Shown here: positions 13,010 to 17,431 of the stretch, piece by piece
How the letters are laid out: the number at the start of each line of letters is the position of its first letter
Numbering within the stretch: position 1 is the stretch's first letter
From: Ruminococcaceae bacterium UBA7127
GTDB taxonomy: Bacteria > Bacillota > Clostridia > Oscillospirales > Acutalibacteraceae
Assembly: GCA_002493005.1 (NCBI GenBank)
Contig: DKXL01000016.1
Span: 1-17,431, forward strand
DNA: 17,431 bases
Reading direction: 5' to 3'
Notes under the pieces: model-generated
Databases searched by the model: none
The model's input: the letters and a program-made list of their open reading frames with translations, nothing else
What the model was told of the DNA's origin: nothing
Translations under genes and position numbers: made by a program

Positions 13010-14260
13010 CTAACCCCTTTTCGCCGCAACAGCAAAAAATCCGTCGTTTCTGTCCAAAACCGTAGCCACAAAATACCTCAGGTCGTCCATTGCGTGGTCA
13101 TTTTGTTTAATCGGCAAATCATTTTTATTAGAAACGTCCCACCTGTAAAGCGAAAACTCTTTTCTGATTGCACTGCAATTTCTGCAAATTCTCACACTGC
13201 CGTCCTTAAGTGCCTGTGACGTCCTGCGGATACCGTTAATCACATTATTAACCGCAGGGCGCACCGCAAACTCGCCATGTCTGTTAATCACCTCAATAAA
13301 ACTTGCCGCCGACGGGTCAACCACAACCGTACTTATATGTCTGCCCGACACAAGCTCACGCAATGCCTGATAATGCTCCTCGTCGGTTTTTTGAAAACCC
13401 TCGGTGCGTGAATTAAAGTAATATTCGTCAATTCTGTACCACACATCATTTTGTCTGCCCCATAAACCAAATGATGCGGGGTTAACCGTACCGTAGTCGC
13501 ACGACACAGCATACTCGTCAAATTCACCGCTCGGCATTTCGTAATACATCTTTTCATCATCCATAAACGGATAAACCGCCCCGTGCACGGCAACCCACCT
13601 GCCACGCACAAACCTTTCGTAAAACACGCCCGAATACAGGCTTTCATACCGCCTGATAACCTCGTTTGTAAGCGAAGGATTATCCTGCATTGTAAAGTGC
13701 AGATAAAGCGCATTTTTCTGTTCTGCTTTTCGTATCCATTCACAATAAAACCAGTGTTCGGGATATTCGGGATTACAATTAAACCAAAACCTTGACCCAT
13801 CAACCGAGCACCTAGCCAATGCCTGCTCAACAAACGAACGCGGCATAAGCGCCACCTCATCAAACAACACGCCCGAAAGCGTCATACCCTGAATAAGCGA
13901 AGCAGAACTTTCGTCTTTGCCGCCAAACAGATAAAACCTGTTGGTTACATTTCCATACGTTGCTTCCAGAATGTTCTGCGACAGCTTTTCCGTACATTCA
14001 AATCCCAGTGATTCAAGCAAGGCAATCACCGGCGTTACCATATTGCGCCTCAGCGAGCGAATAGTCTTGCCGCACAGCGCAAAATCACTGCCTGCAAAAT
14101 CATAAAAGCTCCACAAAACAAACGACAGCACCATACAAAACGTCTTGCCGCTGCGCACCGCGCCGTCACAGATTATCGCATCAAAATGCCTGTCCTTTGA
14201 ATCTTTGCACCACCACGACATTACCTTAAGCTGTTTTTTGGAAAACCTCTTAATCTCCAC
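13010..14260 (-). CDS. Phage terminase large subunit (TerL/XtmB)
   Basis: A 416-residue DNA-packaging motor and headful/site nuclease. The ATPase domain has Walker A GAVRSGKT (33-40), Walker B VLFDEVAL (131-138, Asp134 and Glu135) and the coupling motif NCNPEYP (161-167). The RNase-H-like nuclease domain has SCDYGT with Asp255, VVVDPSAAS with Asp315 and NDHAMDDLRYF with Asp392/393, so the acidic triad appears complete. The length is that of Terminase_6/PBSX XtmB proteins. The start is GTG (14260), overlapping TerS by eleven bases. The intact motor shows that the block keeps the capacity to package DNA; nothing in the sequence tells which DNA. Confidence 0.92.
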   Translation of the reverse strand: MEIKRFSKKQLKVMSWWCKDSKDRHFDAIICDGAVRSGKTFCMVLSFVLWSFYDFAGSDFALCGKTIRSLRRNMVTPVIALLESLGFECTEKLSQNILEATYGNVTNRFYLFGGKDESSASLIQGMTLSGVLFDEVALMPRSFVEQALARCSVDGSRFWFNCNPEYPEHWFYCEWIRKAEQKNALYLHFTMQDNPSLTNEVIRRYESLYSGVFYERFVRGRWVAVHGAVYPFMDDEKMYYEMPSGEFDEYAVSCDYGTVNPASFGLWGRQNDVWYRIDEYYFNSRTEGFQKTDEEHYQALRELVSGRHISTVVVDPSAASFIEVINRHGEFAVRPAVNNVINGIRRTSQALKDGSVRICRNCSAIRKEFSLYRWDVSNKNDLPIKQNDHAMDDLRYFVATVLDRNDGFFAVAAKRG

Positions 14261-14741
14261 TGTTCATATCCACCGCCTCTGCGCTCCTGCTTATTGCGTC
14301 AAACAACTGTTTTGCACCGCTGTGCACCTCTTTTTTTACGCTCAGCTTTTCAAGCGCTTTCAGCCTGTCAAAAAACTTAATTTCCATTGAACCGTCCTTT
14401 GGCTTTTTTATCTCAGACACCAAAAACAAGTCCATTTTTGCAAGTTCATTCGGACTCGGTTCGTTTTTATAGAGCAGTGACACTGCGTCGCCGATGCTTC
14501 CGAATGCAAGGCGCTGATACCCCGACGTTGCCACATTTTCAAGAGATTTTTCCCTATGTTTTGCAAGCCTGCCAAGCTCTTTTGCTATCTCTTCCCTGCA
14601 AATCAGCCCCTCGCCAATCATCTCAACATCTCCGTCATAGCCTGCCCTGCGCGCCGACAGCGCCGCATTGCCTGTGCTCAAAAAGCAAACACAAAAGCAT
14701 TTTTCCTGTTTTGTAAGTTTTTTAATGCCTGCCACCTCCAA
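14250..14741 (-). CDS. Phage terminase small subunit (TerS/XtmA)
   Basis: A 163-residue DNA-recognition subunit of the terminase. The N-terminal LTKQEKCFCVCFLSTGNAAL SARRAGY pattern (two helices of the HTH, given as one stretch of about residues 9-35) marks the Terminase_2 family; the middle has KSLENVATSGYQRLAFGSIGDA. It overlaps TerL. The start is odd: a stop codon lies two codons upstream of the TTG at 14741, and that TTG has no ribosome binding site. GGAGG instead lies at 14738-14734, inside the first codons, and is eight bases from an in-frame ATT at 14726. TTG, GTG (third codon) or ATT are the only choices. Confidence 0.85.
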   Translation of the reverse strand: MEVAGIKKLTKQEKCFCVCFLSTGNAALSARRAGYDGDVEMIGEGLICREEIAKELGRLAKHREKSLENVATSGYQRLAFGSIGDAVSLLYKNEPSPNELAKMDLFLVSEIKKPKDGSMEIKFFDRLKALEKLSVKKEVHSGAKQLFDAISRSAEAVDMNSGD

Positions 14742-15046
14742 ATTTCAGAGAAGCAGCCGAGTGCCGTAGCTTGAGTTTTTGATATGTAAAAAGAAAGGAA
14801 TAAAAAGAAATGGTCACCTCAAACTAATCGCCGTATAAATTTTCTGCTCATCAAATTGAGTTTTATACTGCCGCTCACAGGTCAAAACAAACCACCTGCC
14901 AATCGTCGCTCCCCAAAAGCTAATTAACAACATTCTGTCTGTTATTGCCCTGTTTTACAGTCAGCATATCAGCACTCAGCACAGCCGCCTCTCACATATA
15001 CTCCCAAATCGCCGAAAATTGCATATTTTAACGCAACTTCCCAAAA
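14742..15046. other. Intergenic stretch upstream of TerS; possible tiny minus-strand ORFs
   Basis: No recognisable gene. On the minus strand a 38-codon frame (14930-14814, TTG start) encodes LISFWGATIGRWFVLTCERQ and continues to YTAISLR; within it a TTG at 14885 has AGGTGG six bases upstream, giving 23 residues. A 20-codon frame (SADMLTVKQGNNRQNVVN) lies just before it. Neither is supported by homology I know. No sigma-A promoter stands out for the phage operon, which is notable because TerS is its first gene. Confidence 0.3.
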
Positions 15047-15217
15047 TTTTTAGCTCGAGTATATTTCTCGCACCAACCCTTAGCCTCGGTAGCCCGGGTC
15101 AAACATTTTTCTAAATCTAACGCAGGAATCGACTGGTGTTAATTATAATTTCGGGAACTAAAGAATATTTCTAAATCAAGGCTGTCTACTCGAAAATGGA
15201 TGCAACGTCACGTTGCC
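15047..15217 (+). repeat. A-module plus truncated P-module repeat
   Basis: A diverged A module (15047-15154: TTTTTAGCTCGAGTATATTT, CGCACCAACCCTTAGCCTCGG, TCAAACATTTTTCTAA) is followed by AACTAAAGAATATTTC, the right end GTCTACTCGAAAATGGATGC and the GCAACGTCACGTTGC palindrome (15202-15216). The ends TCGAGTA and TACTCGA are inverted. It marks the junction between phage block and spore gene. (Longer identical blocks are given in pieces of up to 20 bases.). Confidence 0.75.
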
Positions 15218-15223
15218 GATAGA

Positions 15224-15253
15224 GTATAAAATACTGATTATCGGGGAATATAC
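15224..15253 (+). promoter_or_regulatory. Candidate forespore (sigma-F/G-like) promoter
   Basis: GTATA (15224-15228), 15 bases, then GGGAATATAC (15244-15253) resembles the sigma-F pattern GYATA-N15-GGnRAnAnT. It lies about 85 bases before the spoVAF-like start, where a forespore promoter is expected. The match is imperfect and made by eye. Confidence 0.35.
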
Positions 15254-15339
15254 AAATATATACACCATTGGCAGAATATTCCGCTTAAAAATCAGAATAA
15301 TGAAATTCTGCTATTCACAAAATCAGCCTTGGAGGAATT

Positions 15340-16728
15340 ATGACAACACAATCTTACACCGATAGTTTACAGCAGCTAAAAAACGCTCTGCGGTCTGACC
15401 AAAGCTTTGACCTCGTAGAGCGTGACCTTATAATATGCCGCCGCAAAGCGGCAATGTTTTTTGTAGACGGCTTTATCAAGGACGATATTGCAGAAAAAAT
15501 TATTGAATATTTCTACAAAAATACCACTGAAGAAAATTTTGCTTCATCGGAATACTTTGCAAATTCTGCCGTTCCATATGTTGAGGTTGAAACCTCTGCC
15601 GACATCAAAAAGGTATGCACCGACGTTCTCAGCGGCATAGCCGCCCTGCTTGTTGAGGGCTTTGACCGCATAATTTTGCTTGACTGCCGAACCTACCCTC
15701 AGCGTGATACCGCCGAGCCTGACAACGACAAGGTTCTGCGCGGCAGTCACGACGGTTTTGTCGAAACTCTCGTTCTTAACTCAGCGCTTATCCGCAGGCG
15801 AATCCGCGATACTGACCTCACTGTTCAGGCTTTTCAAATAGGTACAAAATCCCAGACAGATGTTGCCGTTCTCTATATGGAAACAAAGGTAGACAAAAAG
15901 ATGCTCAAACGCCTGACCGAACGGCTAAATGCAATCAACGTTCCGTCGCTTACAATGAATCAGCAAAGTCTTGTTGAAGCACTCTACAAACGAATGTGGT
16001 ACAACCCCTTTCCAAAGGTAAAATACACCGAGCGCCCCGATACCGCCGCCTCAGCAGTACTTGAGGGCAATATTGTAATACTTGTTGACAACTCACCGTC
16101 GGCACTGCTGATTCCCACCTCCATCTTTGATGTGCTCGAAGAAGCCGACGATTATTACTTTTCGCCTGTAGTAGGCACTTACCTCAAGCTGGCGCGTTAC
16201 TTTATTACCATTGTGTCGGTACTCATAACTCCGCTGTGGCTGCTTGCCATACAGAACCCCGATTACTGTCCCGAAATATTCAGGTTCATAATCGTTGACG
16301 AAGCGCAGAACATACCGATTTATTGGCAGTTGATTTTAATGGAAATCGGCATTGACGGCTTGCGGCTTGCCGCACTCAACACTCCAAACTCGCTCACCAC
16401 TCCTCTGAGCATAATCGGAGCAATTGCCCTGAGTGAATTTGCCGTTGAGTCGGGTTGGGTCAGTATGGAGGCTATACTGTATATGGCGCTTGTCACCGTT
16501 GCCAACTACACTCAGCCAAACTACGAGCTTGGCTACAGCCTAAAATTCTGCCGAGTGCTCCTGCTTACACTTACCTACCTGTTTAATATATGGGGCTTTG
16601 TTATAGCGTTTATTATCAATCTGGCTCTTGTTGCATTTAACCGCACGCTGTCAGGCAAAAGCTTTCTGTATCCGCTCATTCCGTTCAACGGCAGGGAATT
16701 TCTCCGCAAGATTGTAAGAATACGCTAA
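15340..16728 (+). CDS. spoVAF: Spore germination protein, GerA family, SpoVAF-like
   Basis: A 462-residue inner-spore-membrane protein of the GerA/SpoVAF family. The soluble N-terminal half carries FVDGFIKDD, PYVEVETSADIKKVCTDVLS, the highly conserved RGSHDGFVETLVLNSALIRR (about 143-162), and NPFPKVKYTERPDTAA. The C-terminal half is membrane-embedded, with hydrophobic segments around ITIVSVLITPLWLLAI, LSIIGAIALSEFAV, AILYMALVTVANYT and LTYLFNIWGFVIAFIINLAL. SpoVAF in Bacillus is encoded at the end of the spoVA operon and aids germination; here it stands alone. The motif set favours SpoVAF over GerAA, but the two families are similar. GGAGG four bases before the ATG sets the start. It shows that the host makes spores. 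A forespore-like promoter lies upstream. Confidence 0.85.
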   Translation: MTTQSYTDSLQQLKNALRSDQSFDLVERDLIICRRKAAMFFVDGFIKDDIAEKIIEYFYKNTTEENFASSEYFANSAVPYVEVETSADIKKVCTDVLSGIAALLVEGFDRIILLDCRTYPQRDTAEPDNDKVLRGSHDGFVETLVLNSALIRRRIRDTDLTVQAFQIGTKSQTDVAVLYMETKVDKKMLKRLTERLNAINVPSLTMNQQSLVEALYKRMWYNPFPKVKYTERPDTAASAVLEGNIVILVDNSPSALLIPTSIFDVLEEADDYYFSPVVGTYLKLARYFITIVSVLITPLWLLAIQNPDYCPEIFRFIIVDEAQNIPIYWQLILMEIGIDGLRLAALNTPNSLTTPLSIIGAIALSEFAVESGWVSMEAILYMALVTVANYTQPNYELGYSLKFCRVLLLTLTYLFNIWGFVIAFIINLALVAFNRTLSGKSFLYPLIPFNGREFLRKIVRIR

Positions 16729-16899
16729 ACCCAATCTGAGTCAAAATATTTTATCTGCCGCGTAACGTCTGTCGCTTACCGAAAAAAACAAGCCTGAAAC
16801 TTCACACGAGCTCAATCCGCTTTGCTCATTACAGTTGTTCATTTCGTATTGTTCACTTATTATTTTTCTATTATTTTTATTCTCTTAGTATTATTAGCC

Positions 16900-17009
16900 T
16901 TCAATAATTGAAGGGATATGGTTCAAAATTTGAAGGAGTATCCTTCAGTTATTGAACCGGGGTACTTCATCTGTTGCAGGAGTGTCCTTCATTTAAATCC
17001 GAATGATTC
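16900..17009. repeat. Five phased 22-bp direct repeats (iteron-like)
   Basis: TTCA-started units begin at 16900, 16922, 16944, 16966 and 16988, exactly 22 bases apart. Cores are TTCAATAATTGAAGG, TTCAAAATTTGAAGG, TTCAGTTATTGAACC, TTCATCTGTTGCAGG and TTCATTTAAATCCGA; 7-base spacers often end in CC or GG (GATATGG, AGTATCC, AGTGTCC). Units 1 and 2 contain perfect 6+1+6 palindromes; units 4 and 5 are degenerate and lie over the 3' end of the adjacent gene. The spacing of about two helical turns suggests side-by-side protein binding, as in iterons or a cooperative operator. The rest of 16729-16899 is AT-rich with nothing recognisable. Confidence 0.7.
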
Positions 17010-17350
17010 TTTGCGAAATATGCCGTAAGATTTTTGCGTGAAAAATCCGATTCAAATAAATGCGGAGTAACCCCAAACACATATGTTGCGTTCTGCATTT
17101 TACCAAACTTGCTTGTTGAATACCCTCCCGAAATCGTGATTATTTCACGCTGACTGAGATATTTCAGAGCCTTTCTTACGGTATTTTCCGACAATCGGCA
17201 AGCCTGCGCTATTGTTGGGATTGACGGATAACACGTCCACGATTTATCACTGCATTTGATTAAATAGCAAAACACCGCAAATTGCGACGGAGTAAGCATA
17301 AGATTAAACACATCATTCGGTATCATAAAATAATTTCCCGTAACTTGCAT
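16967..17350 (-). CDS. Winged-helix protein, replication-initiator-like
   Basis: A 127-residue protein whose N-terminal ~80 residues form a winged helix: YFMIPNDVFNLMLTPSQFAV, CYLIKCSDKSWTCYPSIPTI, then AQACRLSENTVRKALKYLSQ as helix-turn-helix and REIITISGG as wing. This HTH_36-like domain is common at the N-terminus of plasmid and phage replication initiators and of replisome organisers; here the rest is only a short polar tail (FGVTPHLFESDFSRKNLT, ending GHSCNR), so it may be a truncated initiator or a small regulator. The iteron-like array overlaps its 3' end. ATG with GGAGGTG seven bases upstream; that site is in a hairpin. Confidence 0.6.
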   Translation of the reverse strand: MQVTGNYFMIPNDVFNLMLTPSQFAVFCYLIKCSDKSWTCYPSIPTIAQACRLSENTVRKALKYLSQREIITISGGYSTSKFGKMQNATYVFGVTPHLFESDFSRKNLTAYFAKNHSDLNEGHSCNR

Positions 17351-17357
17351 AAAAAAA

Positions 17358-17377
17358 CACCTCCATATATAGAGGTG
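17358..17377 (-). promoter_or_regulatory. Hairpin covering the ribosome binding site of the winged-helix gene
   Basis: On the minus strand CACCTC (17377-17372) pairs with GAGGTG (17363-17358), with an 8-base loop, followed by seven T and then the ATG. The 3' arm is the Shine-Dalgarno itself, so the stem would hide it; hairpin plus T-run also has the form of an intrinsic terminator. Confidence 0.55.
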
Positions 17378-17415
17378 AAATTTAAAAAAATTGCATATTT
17401 TTATACAAGTCCATA

Positions 17416-17431
17416 AAAAAGCAACGTGACG
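17416..17431 (-). repeat. P-module repeat fragment at right edge
   Basis: AAAAAAGCAACGTGACG-type sequence is the reverse complement of CGTCACGTTGCTTTTTT at 198-214. The window ends inside the copy. Confidence 0.6.

Noticed and set aside
13333..13863. 176-codon minus-strand frame within TerL
   Set aside because: It is a shifted frame of TerL, whose own frame has all ATPase and nuclease motifs.
3739..14741. Tailocin or contractile injection system (R-type pyocin-like)
   Set aside because: Capsid, portal and terminase are present and sheath is absent, the reverse of tailocins; no ATPase of the eCIS type is present.
14814..14930. 38-codon minus-strand ORF upstream of TerS
   Set aside because: The long form has no ribosome binding site and the short form is only 23 residues; recorded as part of the intergenic description but not called as a gene.
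16900..17009. CRISPR array
   Set aside because: Units are 22 bp end to end, with 7-base partly conserved gaps instead of unique spacers of about 30 bases, and no cas genes are near.

Overview
The window looks like a chromosomal segment of a spore-forming, low-to-medium GC Clostridia (Oscillospiraceae/Ruminococcaceae-like). The evidence is a forespore-type GerA/SpoVAF germination protein, strong GGAGG ribosome binding sites with many TTG/GTG starts, and Firmicutes-type phage genes. The species is an inference.

Layout. (1) 1-215: dispersed intergenic repeats. (2) 258-2036: an Lsa-type ABC-F ribosome-protection gene behind a good promoter, a 7-codon leader ORF and a perfect 11-bp terminator hairpin, i.e. 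a textbook antibiotic-responsive attenuation layout. (3) 2121-3472: a SLOG/DUF1273 protein (minus), an XRE regulator (plus) and a ribbon-helix-helix regulator (plus), with dyad operators. (4) 3739-14741: a single minus-strand block of phage morphogenesis genes in PBSX-like order: TerS, TerL, portal, protease/scaffold, small decoration-like protein, major capsid protein, three head-tail joining/terminator-like proteins, a tube-like protein, a 48-residue helical protein, a LysM baseplate protein, hub, spike, gp25/W wedge, J wedge and tail protein I. (5) 15340-16728: spoVAF-like gene (plus). (6) 16900-17377: five 22-bp phased direct repeats running into the 3' end of a winged-helix, replication-initiator-like gene (minus) whose ribosome binding site lies in a hairpin.

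The most interesting element is the phage block. Every gene is open and tightly overlapped (ATGA, TAATG, TGATG junctions). Contractile-type baseplate genes are present, but the interval where PBSX-like phages carry sheath, tube, chaperone and tape-measure genes (usually several kb) holds only a 129-residue tube-like ORF and a 48-residue helical ORF. There is no sheath, no recognisable tape measure, no tail fibre, no holin/endolysin and no integrase. This is the reverse of a tailocin: packaging and capsid genes kept, tail reduced to a stub. It may be a capsid-forming domesticated or gene-transfer-agent-like element, a satellite-like element, or a prophage remnant with a clean internal deletion.

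A modular repeat family (called A, B and P here) sits between the blocks and inside the phage operon: between protease and portal, as a 110-bp tandem duplication between portal and TerL, and upstream of TerS. One copy supplies the last codons and stop of the portal gene. The repeats have imperfect inverted ends and strong internal palindromes, so they resemble MITE/REP-like elements. No rRNA, tRNA or CRISPR array was seen.
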